From Caulobacteraceae bacterium (lineage in GTDB: Bacteria; Pseudomonadota; Alphaproteobacteria; Caulobacterales; Caulobacteraceae): DNA of 64,000 nucleotides. Below, piece after piece: positions 1-8,683 of the stretch; position 1 is the stretch's first letter, and every line of letters starts with the position of its first letter. The notes under the pieces were generated by a model, which was given only the letters and a program-made list of their open reading frames with translations, was not told the DNA's origin and searched no databases. Position numbers and translations under genes: made by a program. The DNA is taken from positions 62,001-126,000 of the forward strand of contig JAUJMO010000003.1 of assembly GCA_030446805.1 (NCBI GenBank), read 5' to 3'.

Positions 1-2
1 AT

Positions 3-1682
3 GTCGGCATGGCGGCGCTGCGCTCGGCCGTTTCGCTCGGCTACGAGGCGATCTCCGTCGGTCTCAGCTTCGCCGTAGCCGTGACCGCTTCGACTGCGGC
101 CTTGATCGCCGGCCGAAAGGAGCGATCAATCGACCGGCGGGCCGGCGCCGCACTCCTCCTGGGCTTGGCGATCGTGGGCATGCACTACACCGCCATGGCA
201 GGCCTGCGGCTCGCGCCCGCAGCCGGAACACCCGTCTCACCCGCCGGCGTGGAGCCGATGGCTTTGGCCTTCCAGGTGACCCTGGGCGCGGTCGTTCTCC
301 TGAGCCTGGGTCTGCTCGCATCCTTCTTCGACCGGCGGACCGAGATCATCGGCGCCATGGATGCGGGCCGGGTGGGCTATTGGGAGATGTCGCTGCCCCA
401 ACAGGAGTTCCAGGGCTCAGCTAGGACCCTGGAGATTTTGGGCCTCGCGGGCGACCGGGCGCCCATCCCCGACGCGCGGCTCAGGGACGTGATCCACCCC
501 GACGATCGCGAAGGTCGCGACACCCTGCTCCGTGCGGCCATCGCGAGCGGTTCGGACTACAGCGCCGATCACCGGATCACTCTTCCCGGCGGCGGTGTGC
601 GCTGGGTCGACGTCCGAGGGCGCGTATTGACCGATGTGCGCGGCAGGGCCCGCAAGATCACGGGCGTAGTGCTTGATGTGAGCTCCCGTCACGAGGCCTA
701 CGCCGCGGCTGAAGAGAGCGAGCGGCGGTTCCGGACCATGGCCGACAGCGCGCCGGCCCTGATCTGGATGAGCGACGCCGAGGGCCGGATCACCTTCGCC
801 AACCGCCACTACGAACAGGTTTTCGGCAGGCCGGCGGACAGCATGGCCGAAAACGGCTGGCGCGGTGTCGTCCACCCCCACGACTTGGAGGCTTTCGAGA
901 AGGGTTTCTTCGAAGCGTTCGCGCAACGAGAGCCCGTCACCCTCTACACCCGTGTGCTGGATCGAGAGGGCAAGCAGCGCTGGCTCAGGTGCGAGGCGGT
1001 GCCCCGACGTCAAGCGAACGGGGCCTTTGTCGGCTACACGGGTTGCAACGTCGATGTCACCGAAGCCAAGCTGGCCGAGGAACACCAACAGCTGCTGCTG
1101 CGCGAACTGGACCACCGGGTGAAGAACACCCTGACAGTGGTGATGGGGATCGCCGCCCAGACCGCGAGATCCAGCCGCTCGATCGAGGATTTCACCAGCA
1201 GTTTCATGGAACGAGTCTCGGCGCTGTCGCGGGCGCACAGCCTGCTCACAGCTCAGCATTGGGAAAGCACGTCTCTTCACGACTTGGCGGAAGTCGTCTT
1301 GGCGCCGCACATCGACTCCGAGGATCGGCTTAGTTTCGAGGGACCCGTAGTCCTGCTCACGCCGAAGGCGGCTCTGGCTATGAGCCTGATCCTGCACGAA
1401 CTGATCACCAACGCCGCTAAGCACGGAGCCTTGTCCATGCCGCAGGGCCGCATCGTTCTGGATTGGACGAGTCCGCCGAACGACGCGGGGCGTAAGGTGC
1501 GTCTTCGGTGGCGCGAAACCGGTGTTTCAGACCTACGCCCGCCTTCGCGTCGGGGGTTCGGGACCAAGCTGATCGAGGCTAGCGTCCGCATGGAGCTTGG
1601 GGGATCGTCCTCGGCCCAGTGGCGGGATGACGGCCTTGAGCAAATGATCGAATTTCCACTGCCATCAGGAGGCGGAACATGA
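3..1682 (+). CDS. MHYT/PAS hybrid sensor, HWE-family histidine kinase (5' partial)
   Basis: The reading frame is open to the left edge, so the protein is probably truncated; the first in-window ATG is at 9. The visible part starts with hydrophobic segments and a VGMHYTAM motif (about residues 57-64 from that ATG), which marks the tail of an MHYT membrane sensor domain. Two PAS-like segments follow (about 115-230 and 240-355). The kinase core has the phospho-accepting H-box ELDHRVKN (His about 369), an N-box HELITNAAKHG and a late WRE followed by a GFGTKLI glycine box. H plus WxE is the signature of HWE kinases. It should sense a diffusible or redox signal at the membrane and phosphorylate the receiver encoded immediately downstream, with which it overlaps by ATGA. 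Confidence 0.85.
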   Translation, partial: VGMAALRSAVSLGYEAISVGLSFAVAVTASTAALIAGRKERSIDRRAGAALLLGLAIVGMHYTAMAGLRLAPAAGTPVSPAGVEPMALAFQVTLGAVVLLSLGLLASFFDRRTEIIGAMDAGRVGYWEMSLPQQEFQGSARTLEILGLAGDRAPIPDARLRDVIHPDDREGRDTLLRAAIASGSDYSADHRITLPGGGVRWVDVRGRVLTDVRGRARKITGVVLDVSSRHEAYAAAEESERRFRTMADSAPALIWMSDAEGRITFANRHYEQVFGRPADSMAENGWRGVVHPHDLEAFEKGFFEAFAQREPVTLYTRVLDREGKQRWLRCEAVPRRQANGAFVGYTGCNVDVTEAKLAEEHQQLLLRELDHRVKNTLTVVMGIAAQTARSSRSIEDFTSSFMERVSALSRAHSLLTAQHWESTSLHDLAEVVLAPHIDSEDRLSFEGPVVLLTPKAALAMSLILHELITNAAKHGALSMPQGRIVLDWTSPPNDAGRKVRLRWRETGVSDLRPPSRRGFGTKLIEASVRMELGGSSSAQWRDDGLEQMIEFPLPSGGGT

Positions 1683-2152
1683 TGGACTTCGGCGCGGTGG
1701 CGAGCGTCGCCTTGCAGCTGGCCGACCGCGACCAGGATCCAAAAGCAAGGAGCGGCCGAGCGCCGGGAGCCAGCCCCCGGGCGCTCCGAGTGTTGATTGT
1801 GGAAGACGAGCTCATGGTGGCCTGGCACCTCGAAAGCATGCTCGAAGCTATGGGTCACGAGGTGAGCGCCATCGCGCCCTCGGCCGAGGCCGCCGAAGCG
1901 GATTTCCGCGACCTCGAACCCGATCTTGTGTTCATGGACATCAATCTCGGCCGTGGGCCGAGCGGCATCGAGGTGGCCCGCACGCTGCTGGCCATCCGGG
2001 AGACCCCTCTGGTGTTCGTGACAGCGTACGGCGACCCGATGACCCGCGCAGCCATCGCCCAGGTTGCGCCGAACAGCCCCGTTGTCTCCAAACCTGTGTC
2101 CGGAGCCGAACTGGAGCGGGGCATGCACGCGGCCCTCCGCCCGCGCCACTAG
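1679..2152 (+). CDS. Single-domain response regulator (receiver only)
   Basis: 157 residues. A CheY-like receiver domain occupies about residues 37-155: acidic pair VEDE (42-44), phosphoacceptor Asp87 in FMDINLG, Thr115 in FVTAYG and Lys138 in VSKPV. There is no output domain, and the first 35 residues are a non-conserved extension. The start ATG overlaps the kinase stop (ATGA), so the two are translationally coupled and the protein is the likely phosphorylation partner of the HWE kinase. Such lone receivers usually work as phosphate sinks or protein-interaction switches; the downstream target cannot be read from this window. Confidence 0.88.
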   Translation: MMDFGAVASVALQLADRDQDPKARSGRAPGASPRALRVLIVEDELMVAWHLESMLEAMGHEVSAIAPSAEAAEADFRDLEPDLVFMDINLGRGPSGIEVARTLLAIRETPLVFVTAYGDPMTRAAIAQVAPNSPVVSKPVSGAELERGMHAALRPRH

Positions 2153-2430
2153 CTGCCGAGGCAAGGTGAAGCCCCTCCTGGCGGACTGGCTGGTGACTCG
2201 TGACGCCGGCCGCTCCGACTTCGGTCAGGTCGCACACGAGTAGGGTGCGACGGATCTTCCGGCCGTCCGGACCAGTAAGCGAGTCGCCCGTCAAAGACGG
2301 GGTGACCAAGGCGGCCACCGCCATCGCCGGAATGCTGAGCCTGACTGCAGATCGCCATCGAGCTTGGCCTGAACGCTCTGAGACGTCTGATCCGACCCGT
2401 ACGGCCAGCCAAGGCTCACCCTAGCCCGGG
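2153..2430. other. Intergenic stretch without a supported gene
   Basis: About 280 bases between the receiver gene and the dapB remnant. Short open frames on both strands have no recognisable protein family, no good ribosome-binding site and no similarity to the missing front part of DapB. It probably contains decayed sequence left after the loss of most of dapB. Confidence 0.4.
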
Positions 2431-2683
2431 CGTGACCACTCTCCCTTGGCGTGCGAACGTCCACGTCCCGACCGCGCCATCGGCTTCGCCCCGCTCCGGG
2501 GGCGGCGGCGTCGTGGGCCAGCAGAGCATCATGCTGCCCGCCGAGGACGGGATCATCACTCTCTCGCATTCCGCCCGGGACCGGGCCTTGTTCGCCCGAG
2601 GCGCCCTGGCCGCGGCCGCCCGGGTCGCCGGCCGCCCGCCCGGAGTCTACGACATGCAGGACGTGCTCGGGCTGGAGCCTTAA
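2431..2683 (+). pseudogene. dapB: C-terminal remnant of dapB (dihydrodipicolinate reductase), frameshifted
   Basis: Two overlapping frames together read like the last 80 or so residues of 4-hydroxy-tetrahydrodipicolinate reductase. The first frame gives DRAIGFAPLRG; the second continues with GGGVVGQQSIM, then RDRALFARGALAAA and the typical ending GVYDMQDVLGL before a TAA at 2681. The join requires removal of one G from the GGGGG run at 2498-2502. The nucleotide-binding N-terminal half and the catalytic HH region are absent upstream, where an in-frame TAG (2422-2424) also occurs. The remnant cannot be a working reductase; a complete dapB for lysine and peptidoglycan synthesis should exist elsewhere in the genome. 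The identification comes from recognised DapB motifs, not from an alignment. Confidence 0.72.
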
Positions 2684-3135
2684 CCGCGACCCGTCGAGCC
2701 GAAACCGCCCGTTCCCCGTTCGGTCTCGCTCAGGCTGTCCAGCTCGCGCCAGACCGCGCGCTCATGGCGGGCGATCACCAGCTGGGCGATCCGCTCGCCC
2801 CGCCGCACCTCGAACGGCTCCTGGCCGTGATTGATCAACAGCGCGTGCACCTCGCCGCGATAGTCGCTGTCGATCGTGCCGGGCGTGTTGAGGCAGGTGA
2901 CTCCGTGCTTGACGGCCAGTCCCGAGCGTGGCCGCACCTGCGCCTCATACCCCTCCGGCACCGCAAGGCTCAGCCCCGTGGGGATGAGCGCCCGCTCGCC
3001 CGGCGCCAGCGTCACGGGCGCCGACTCGGGCAGCGCCGCCCGCAGATCGAGCCCCGCCGACCCGGAGGTCGCGTAGGCCGGAAGCGGGAGATCCCGGGCA
3101 TGCGCGAGCCGCACCACCTCGACCGGCAAGCTCAT
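2680..3135 (-). CDS. dut: Deoxyuridine 5'-triphosphate nucleotidohydrolase
   Basis: Cytosolic dUTPase, which converts dUTP to dUMP and pyrophosphate and keeps uracil out of DNA. All five trimeric dUTPase motifs are present in order: [25 protein letters not shown] with the catalytic Asp/Tyr, [11 protein letters not shown], and the C-terminal [10 protein letters not shown] flap. At 151 residues it has the usual length. The ATG at 3135 is preferred because it overlaps the coaBC stop as TGATG; a TTG one codon upstream is possible. The pairing coaBC-dut is common in Proteobacteria. Its 3' end overlaps by four bases the end of the dapB remnant on the other strand. Confidence 0.96.
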   Translation of the reverse strand: MSLPVEVVRLAHARDLPLPAYATSGSAGLDLRAALPESAPVTLAPGERALIPTGLSLAVPEGYEAQVRPRSGLAVKHGVTCLNTPGTIDSDYRGEVHALLINHGQEPFEVRRGERIAQLVIARHERAVWRELDSLSETERGTGGFGSTGRG

Positions 3136-4433
3136 CAACGGGCGTCTCCGGCCTCGGAACCTTCGGCCAGCGCCGCCGCGATCCGCTCAGCCAGCCGGCG
3201 CGCCACCTCGACCTTGGTTGCACGCGGCCAGGCCTCCTCGCCTTCATGCGTCAGCAGCGTCACCACATTCTCCTCGCCCCCCAGCACGCCCGGGCGGGTC
3301 ACGTCGTTGGCCACGATCCAGTTGCAGCCCTTGCGGACCAGCTTGTCGCGCGCGTGCTCTTCAAGGTGGTCGGTCTCGGCCGCGAACCCCACCACGAGCT
3401 GCGGACGCTCCGGGCCTGGTTGAGACAGCGTGGCCAGGATGTCGGGATTGCGCACCAGCCGGATCTCCGGCGCGCCCGCCTCCTTCTTCAGCTTTCGATC
3501 GGCCACCCCCAGCCGGATCTCCGGCGCGCCCGCCTCCTTCTTCAGCTTTCGATCGGCCACCCGCTCCGGGCGCCAGTCCGACACCGCCGCGGCCATGACC
3601 GCCGCGTCCACCGGCAGGGCCGCGCGGCAGGCCTCGAGCATTTGGGAGGCCGTGACCACCTTGACCCGCCGCACGGCCGTGGGCGTAGGCAGGTCCACCG
3701 GCCCGGAGATCAAGGTCACCTCCGCGCCCAGCTCCGCGAGCGCCTCGGCGATGGCGTAGCCCTGCTTTCCGCTGGAGCGGTTGCTCAAGCCTCGCACCGG
3801 ATCAATCGGTTCAAAGGTCGGCCCCGCCGTGACCAGCACCCGCCGGCTTTTCAACGGGCGCACCGGGGGGGCGGCCACCGGCCCGCTCGCCAGCAAGCCC
3901 ATCGCGGCCGTGAAGATCGCCTGCGGCTCCGCCATCCGCCCCGGCCCGAACTCCCCGCAGGCCATGGCGCCCTCGTCCGGCCCCACGAAACGCACCCCAT
4001 CTCCCGCCAGGCTGTCGACGTTCCTCACCGTGGCCGGGTGAAGCCACATGCGAACGTTCATGGCGGGGGCCATGAGCACCGGCTTGTCGGTGGCCAAGAG
4101 GACGGTGGCGGCCAGATCGTCCGCCATCCCGTTCGCCGCCTTGGCCAGGAGGTTGGCGCTTGCCGGCGCGACCACCAGAAGGTCGGCCTGTCGCGAGAGC
4201 TCGATGTGCCCGATCTCCTGCTCGTCCGTCAGCGAGAACAGCTCGGTGAACACGCGATCCTCGCTCAGCGCGCCCAGCGACAGGGGCGTGACGAACTCCG
4301 CCCCGGCTCGCGTCAACACCGCTCGCACCCCCACCCCCGCCCGCCGGAACAGCCGAACCAGCTCTAGCGCCTTGTAGGCCGCGATCCCGCCGCCCACGAT
4401 CAACAGCACGCGCTTGGGGGCCGAGGGATCCAT
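3135..4433 (-). CDS. coaBC: Bifunctional phosphopantothenoylcysteine decarboxylase / synthetase
   Basis: Coenzyme A biosynthesis: CoaB joins 4'-phosphopantothenate to cysteine using CTP, and CoaC decarboxylates the product with FMN. The N-terminal CoaC half shows [14 protein letters not shown], the catalytic His in [19 protein letters not shown] and the active-site Cys in [11 protein letters not shown]. The CoaB half shows [21 protein letters not shown] and the AAVSDWRP motif. Odd feature: the 18-residue segment [17 protein letters not shown](G) just after [10 protein letters not shown] occurs twice, from an exact 54-bp tandem duplication. In the family this lysine-rich flap, which closes over the CoaB active site, occurs once. 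Frame is kept and the rest of the protein is intact, so the enzyme may still work. Confidence 0.95.
   Translation of the reverse strand: MDPSAPKRVLLIVGGGIAAYKALELVRLFRRAGVGVRAVLTRAGAEFVTPLSLGALSEDRVFTELFSLTDEQEIGHIELSRQADLLVVAPASANLLAKAANGMADDLAATVLLATDKPVLMAPAMNVRMWLHPATVRNVDSLAGDGVRFVGPDEGAMACGEFGPGRMAEPQAIFTAAMGLLASGPVAAPPVRPLKSRRVLVTAGPTFEPIDPVRGLSNRSSGKQGYAIAEALAELGAEVTLISGPVDLPTPTAVRRVKVVTASQMLEACRAALPVDAAVMAAAVSDWRPERVADRKLKKEAGAPEIRLGVADRKLKKEAGAPEIRLVRNPDILATLSQPGPERPQLVVGFAAETDHLEEHARDKLVRKGCNWIVANDVTRPGVLGGEENVVTLLTHEGEEAWPRATKVEVARRLAERIAAALAEGSEAGDAR
3455..3562 (-). repeat. Perfect 54-bp tandem duplication inside coaBC
   Basis: Positions 3455-3508 and 3509-3562 are identical base for base. 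The unit length is divisible by three, so it adds 18 residues to CoaB without breaking the frame. The total lack of divergence between copies, including third codon positions, suggests a recent event such as replication slippage, or an assembly artefact. Confidence 0.95.
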
Positions 4434-4525
4434 GCGCCGGCCTTACTCCGTCCGCGTAGAAGAGGCGAGACTCCCGCGCGGAGTTATGCTTAAGCTTGGG
4501 TTGAGGGATCGGGGAAGGGACAACC

Positions 4526-5110
4526 ATGACTCATCAAACACTGCTCGCCGCCAGCCTGTTCGCCGCGCTGGCGCTATCGGCCTGCGAACGGGGCGGCGTG
4601 CAATCCGAACCGGCTCGTGAACAGGCCGCAGTCGCCTCGCCCGACACCGCCGACTTCGCCGCCCAGCGAAGCGGGCAGCGCGAAGCCGCGAGCGACGGAG
4701 CCGCCCGAGCTTCTGCGGAAGACCCCCGCGAGGGGCCACAGCCCCTGCACGACACCGGCGCTCCCGTCTGGGCGGCCAATGAACGGCTGGACGCCGAGGA
4801 AGCCGCCCAACGTCAGTTCGAGCGCAATGGCCGGACCTTCGGCGCCGACACGGTCGAGGAATACGTGGACCAGGCCCACGCCTTTCTGGCCCAGCCGCCC
4901 GCCGGCGTGGAGCGCGCCACCCGCAGCCGCAACGGCGACAAACTCTTCTACGACGCCAAGTCCAACACCTTCCTGGTGGCCACACGCGACGGCGCGCCCC
5001 GCACCATGTTCAAGCCGGACGACGGCGCCGAATACTGGGCCGATCAGAAGCGCCAGGCCGCTGGCGGCCGCAGCGCTCGCAGGAGCGAGAACAACGACGA
5101 CCGGGGGTGA
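4526..5110 (+). CDS. Lipoprotein with a C-terminal toxin-like (BECR-fold nuclease-like) domain
   Basis: 194 residues. The N-terminus is a lipoprotein signal ending in the lipobox LSAC (Cys20), followed by a charged, low-complexity linker (about 21-95). The region of about residues 98-175 (FERNGRTFG, EEYVDQAHAFL, RNGDKLFYD, NTFLVATRDG, PRTMFKPDDG) follows the pattern seen in C-terminal toxin domains of contact-dependent and Rhs-type effectors, assigned by other authors to the BECR ribonuclease fold. The usual leading HG is NG here, so catalysis may be lost. No immunity-like gene is adjacent. The gene is divergent from coaBC and convergent with ubiB. The lipoprotein call is firm; the domain call is an inference from pattern only. 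Confidence 0.7.
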   Translation: MTHQTLLAASLFAALALSACERGGVQSEPAREQAAVASPDTADFAAQRSGQREAASDGAARASAEDPREGPQPLHDTGAPVWAANERLDAEEAAQRQFERNGRTFGADTVEEYVDQAHAFLAQPPAGVERATRSRNGDKLFYDAKSNTFLVATRDGAPRTMFKPDDGAEYWADQKRQAAGGRSARRSENNDDRG

Positions 5111-5116
5111 GCAGAT

Positions 5117-5237
5117 CCCCTCCCGCCTGCGGGAGGAGACAGGCCGCACAGCGGCCAGAGGAGGGCCCGCCGCCGCCGAACACTCCCCCCCTCTGCCGCG
5201 CTTCGCACGGCTGTCTCCTCCTGCTTGGCGGGAGGAG
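5117..5237. repeat. REP-like palindromic element / bidirectional terminator candidate
   Basis: The gap between the convergent lipoprotein and ubiB genes is full of dyad symmetry. A hairpin CCTCCCG-cctg-CGGGAGG lies at 5119-5136, GGCCGC-aca-GCGGCC at 5142-5156, and a 10-bp stem CTCCTCCTGC-ttg-GCGGGAGGAG (one G-T pair) at 5215-5237. The outer parts are also inverted copies of each other (5131-5142 against 5211-5222, 11 of 12 match). It may terminate transcription from both sides, and looks like a dispersed GC-rich intergenic repeat. Confidence 0.6.
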
Positions 5238-5239
5238 AT

Positions 5240-6586
5240 CTAGACGGCGCGACCCCGCCTCCCTTTCAGCACTCTGAACGGTGAAAACTCCCGTCGGATC
5301 CACCGCTCCACCACGGGCCGGGCCGCGGTCCAGATGTCGTGGTCGGGGTCGATCCGGCGCGCCACGCCTTCCACCGTGACCATGGTCTTCTGCAGCAGGA
5401 CCAGCTCGGGCCTGAGCCGCATGTCGAACTGGGCGGTCACTTCGAACAGCTGCGTCAGCAGCCGCCCCATGCTGATCTCGCCGGCGGGCCGGCCCCAGAT
5501 CGGCTCGCCCACCGCCCGCAGCGCCTGCGCGAAGTCCGCCTCCGCGTGCACGCCCGGCACATAACCGGCCTCGAAATGGACCCGCGCCACCCGGGGGTAA
5601 TCCCGCCGTATGAAGCCCCACAGGATCTCCGCAAGGTAGCGTCGCTCGCCGGGCCCCAGCCGCCCCACGATGCCGAAGTCGATCGCCGTGATCGAAGCCG
5701 GCGCCGCAACAAACAGATTGCCCTCGTGCAGGTCGGCGTGGAACGCTCCCGCGTCCAGCGCCTGGGCCAGGAAGCCCCGGGTGAGATTGTTCGCCAACGC
5801 CGCCCGGCTCAGGCCCGGCTGCTCCAACGCGCCCGGCGCCGACAAGGCCATCCCCTCCGCCCAGCCCAGGCACAGCACGCGCCGCCCGACCACGTCCCAC
5901 ACCACCGGCGGCGCGCGCATATAGTCGTCACGGGTCATCAGCTCGCCCAGTTCGCTCGCCGCCGCCGCCTCCATGCGCAGATCCAGCTCCAGCTGCAGCG
6001 CCCGCGCCACCGTCTCCACCAGCGCCACGGGCTCCAGTCGCCGCGAGGCCCGGGCCCATCTCCAGGCCAGCCGGGCGGCCCGTCGCATCACGGCGATGTC
6101 CTCCGCCACGCGCCGCTCGATCCCCGGCCGCAGCACCTTCACCGCGACGCGTCGTCCGTCGGTCAGCACGGCCGGGTGCGCCTGGGCGAGCGAGGCCGCC
6201 GCCACCGCCGGCCCGAAGCTTGCGAACACCGTCGCGAACGGCCGGTCCAGCACCGCCTCCACCTCCGACCGGGCTGTCTCCATCGGGAAGGGCGGCAGTT
6301 GGTCCTTCAGCCGCGCCAGGTCGGCGGCGAACTGCGCCCCGAACACGTCGGAGCGCGTGGACAGGAACTGCCCCAGCTTGATCGCCGCAGGCCCCAGCCC
6401 TTCCAGAGTCCGCGCCAGCCGCTCGCCCGGCCGGCCGCTTCGTGGCCCACCAGCCGCCGCGAGCCGAACGATCCGCCCCGCCCACCGCGCCCGCCCCGGA
6501 AGCAGCGAGTCCACCTCCCGTGGGAGGAGTGCGTCCGCCCGCGCGAGCGCCCACCCCGCCGCGAGAAGCCGTCGCGTGGCGCGCAC
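5240..6586 (-). CDS. ubiB: UbiB/ABC1-family atypical kinase-like protein for ubiquinone biosynthesis
   Basis: 448 residues. Member of the ABC1/ADCK/UbiB family needed for ubiquinone synthesis, probably acting as an ATPase that helps lipid-soluble intermediates reach the Ubi enzymes. Visible family marks are the KxGQ motif in AIKLGQFLSTR (about residue 90), the ATP-binding lysine in RVAVKVLRPG, HADLHEGNLF in place of the kinase catalytic loop, and AIDFGIVGRL as metal-binding motif. The GTG start at 6586 directly abuts the ubiE TAG stop (6587-6589), so ubiE and ubiB form one operon. The end of the protein is hydrophilic; no C-terminal transmembrane pair is obvious. Confidence 0.93.
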   Translation of the reverse strand: MRATRRLLAAGWALARADALLPREVDSLLPGRARWAGRIVRLAAAGGPRSGRPGERLARTLEGLGPAAIKLGQFLSTRSDVFGAQFAADLARLKDQLPPFPMETARSEVEAVLDRPFATVFASFGPAVAAASLAQAHPAVLTDGRRVAVKVLRPGIERRVAEDIAVMRRAARLAWRWARASRRLEPVALVETVARALQLELDLRMEAAAASELGELMTRDDYMRAPPVVWDVVGRRVLCLGWAEGMALSAPGALEQPGLSRAALANNLTRGFLAQALDAGAFHADLHEGNLFVAAPASITAIDFGIVGRLGPGERRYLAEILWGFIRRDYPRVARVHFEAGYVPGVHAEADFAQALRAVGEPIWGRPAGEISMGRLLTQLFEVTAQFDMRLRPELVLLQKTMVTVEGVARRIDPDHDIWTAARPVVERWIRREFSPFRVLKGRRGRAV

Positions 6587-7357
6587 CTACACCGCCCAGC
6601 CGGTGTGCAGAGCCGCCACCCCGCCCGTGTAGTTGGTCCAGCCCACTCGCCCGAAGCCGGCCGCCCCCATCATTCCGGCGAAGGTGGGCTGGTCCGGAAA
6701 CCGCCGAATGCTCTCGACCAGGTACTGATAGCTCTCCCGATCCCCGGCCACCGCCGCCCCGATCGCCGGAATGGCGGTGAAGCTGTAGGCGTCATAGGCC
6801 GCCCGAAACGCCGCCGCGGGCGGCCGCGAGAACTCCAAACAGGCGAACCGCCCACCCGGCTTCAGCACGCGTCGCGCCTCCCGCAGCGCGGCCGAAACGT
6901 CCGTCACATTGCGGATGCCGAATGCGATGCAATAGGCGTCCGCCGTCCGGTCCGGCAGCGGCAGCCGCTGCGCGTCCCCTACCGCCCAGAACAGCGCATG
7001 ATCCACGTCGGGTTCCGTTCCCCGCGCCCGGCCCGCCGCGATCATCTCCGCATTGTAGTCGATGACCAGCACGCGCACGGCCTCGCCGCCCCGTCTCCGC
7101 TGCGCCTTGCCGGCCAGCTTGGCGAAGCGCCGGGCCATGTCGCCGGTCCCGCCCGCGCAGTCCACGATCACCTCGCCCGGCTGGGGATTGATCCGCGCCG
7201 CCGCCATGTCCTTCCAGACCCGGTGCACGCCCCCGCTCATGAGGTCGTTCATCAGGTCGTAGCGCCCGGCCACCCGGTCGAACACGGCCCGCACCAGCGA
7301 AGGCTTTTCCCGCGGATCCACATCCTGGTAGCCGAAAGTGGCGGAAGGCTCGCTCAT
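6587..7357 (-). CDS. ubiE: Demethylmenaquinone/2-methoxy-polyprenyl-benzoquinol methyltransferase
   Basis: 256-residue class I SAM-dependent C-methyltransferase of ubiquinone (and menaquinone) synthesis. It has [18 protein letters not shown], the SAM motif [17 protein letters not shown], and the family block [10 protein letters not shown] followed by [10 protein letters not shown] long open frame runs further upstream, but homology starts at the ATG at 7357 ([13 protein letters not shown]), which is the accepted start. First gene of the ubiE-ubiB operon, divergent from the TerC gene across a 102-bp gap. Confidence 0.95.
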   Translation of the reverse strand: MSEPSATFGYQDVDPREKPSLVRAVFDRVAGRYDLMNDLMSGGVHRVWKDMAAARINPQPGEVIVDCAGGTGDMARRFAKLAGKAQRRRGGEAVRVLVIDYNAEMIAAGRARGTEPDVDHALFWAVGDAQRLPLPDRTADAYCIAFGIRNVTDVSAALREARRVLKPGGRFACLEFSRPPAAAFRAAYDAYSFTAIPAIGAAVAGDRESYQYLVESIRRFPDQPTFAGMMGAAGFGRVGWTNYTGGVAALHTGWAV

Positions 7358-7459
7358 CACCCTCAAATAGCGCAGGCGCCGTCCGGCGTAAGCGGCCTCG
7401 CCCTCGACGCGACCGCCCCGCTTTGCTAGCCGGGCGTCTCGCAGCCCCCGGACCGACCG

Positions 7460-8275
7460 ATGGACTCCATCCCCGCCCTGCTCGCCGATCCCGCCGCCTG
7501 GCTGGCGTTGATCACCTTGGTGGTGATGGAGGTGGTGCTGGGGATCGACAACCTGGTCTTCATCTCCATCCTGACCAACAAGCTGCCCGAAGCGCAGCGG
7601 AACAAGGCGCGGCGCATCGGCATCGGCTTGGCGCTGGGCATGCGGCTGGCCTTGCTCGGCACCTTGTCCTTCATCGTGGGCCTGACCCAGCCCGTGTTCG
7701 ACCTCGGGCTGGCAGGGCCCCTGCAGCACGGGGAGCCCTCCTTCGAGACGGCCTTCTCCTGGCGCGACCTCATCCTGTTCGCCGGCGGGCTGTTCCTGGT
7801 CTGGAAGGCCACCAAGGAGATCCACGACCACGTCGACGCCGACGGCGGCGCGCACGGCGGCCCCACCCTCGCCGGAGCGGCGGGTCTGAACTTCGGCTCC
7901 GCGATCTTCCAGATCATCCTGTTGGACCTGGTCTTCTCCATCGACAGCATCCTGACCGCGGTCGGCATGACCGACCAGCTGCCGATCATGGTGGCGGCCG
8001 TCGTCATCGCGGTCGCGGTGATGCTGCTGGCCAGCGGCCCGCTCGCCAACTTCATTTCCAAGAACCCGACCATCGTCATGCTCGCGCTAGGGTTCCTGCT
8101 GATGATCGGCATGGTGCTGATCGCCGAAGGCTTCGGGGTCCATGTGCCGAAAGGCTATATCTACGCCGCCATGGCCTTTTCCGGTCTGGTGGAGGGCCTC
8201 AACATGCTGTCCCGCCGTAAAGGCGGGGGCGGCGCCGCGGCCCCGGCCGCGGGCCGCATCGGCGATACGCACTAG
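7460..8275 (+). CDS. TerC-family integral membrane protein
   Basis: 271 residues with about seven hydrophobic helices. Two family motifs frame the core: GIDNLVFIS (about 29-37) and [11 protein letters not shown] (about 158-168), whose acidic residues are thought to bind metal in TerC/Alx proteins. The family is linked to tellurite resistance and to manganese export, including metal loading of exported enzymes. The C-terminal tail is glycine and alanine rich and disordered. Monocistronic by position: divergent from ubiE and ending six bases before the vapC stop on the opposite strand. Confidence 0.88.
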   Translation: MDSIPALLADPAAWLALITLVVMEVVLGIDNLVFISILTNKLPEAQRNKARRIGIGLALGMRLALLGTLSFIVGLTQPVFDLGLAGPLQHGEPSFETAFSWRDLILFAGGLFLVWKATKEIHDHVDADGGAHGGPTLAGAAGLNFGSAIFQIILLDLVFSIDSILTAVGMTDQLPIMVAAVVIAVAVMLLASGPLANFISKNPTIVMLALGFLLMIGMVLIAEGFGVHVPKGYIYAAMAFSGLVEGLNMLSRRKGGGGAAAPAAGRIGDTH

Positions 8276-8281
8276 CGGCGT

Positions 8282-8683
8282 TCAGGTCCAGGGGTTCAGG
8301 ACCGGCACGCCCAATCCTTCGAAGTCACGGCTGTTTCGGGTCACGACCGCCAGTCCGTGCACGCCGGCGGTCGAGCCGATCAGGGCGTCGATCGATGCTG
8401 ACGCGCCCCGCTGACCCAGTCGGCCCCACCGTTGGGCCACCTCAGCGCTCACTGGCAGGATGCGCGGACCGAGTTGCTCGATGAGAGTGGTGTGCAACCA
8501 ATGGGCGATCGCGTCCCGCTTGGCGCCTGCCGCCAGCATGACCACGCCCCGGCGCACCTCCCCCAAGCAAAGAACGCTGGTGTGGAAGTCGCGGACGCGC
8601 GTGGTCGCTAGCCAGGCCTGAAACCCGGCGTTGGTCCTCTCCTTGAAGAGCTCCGATAGCGCCACCGTGTCGAACAGCCACAT
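8282..8683 (-). CDS. vapC: VapC-type PIN-domain endoribonuclease toxin
   Basis: 133 residues. PIN fold with the metal-binding acids in order: Asp in MWLFDTVALSEL (residue 5), Glu in CLGEVRRG, Asp in ASIDALIGSTA, and the distal RNSRDFEGLGV followed by NPW, all typical of VapC/FitB toxins. Such toxins cleave tRNA or other structured RNA. The ATG at 8683 overlaps the stop of the upstream gene as TGATG, the usual antitoxin-toxin coupling. The partner is not a standard small VapB; see the next entry. Confidence 0.87.
   Translation of the reverse strand: MWLFDTVALSELFKERTNAGFQAWLATTRVRDFHTSVLCLGEVRRGVVMLAAGAKRDAIAHWLHTTLIEQLGPRILPVSAEVAQRWGRLGQRGASASIDALIGSTAGVHGLAVVTRNSRDFEGLGVPVLNPWT

Noticed and set aside
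7358-7855. Upstream extension of the ubiE frame
   Set aside because: It overlaps the TerC gene on the other strand and shows His/Gln/Asp-rich shadow composition; UbiE similarity begins at the ATG at 7357.
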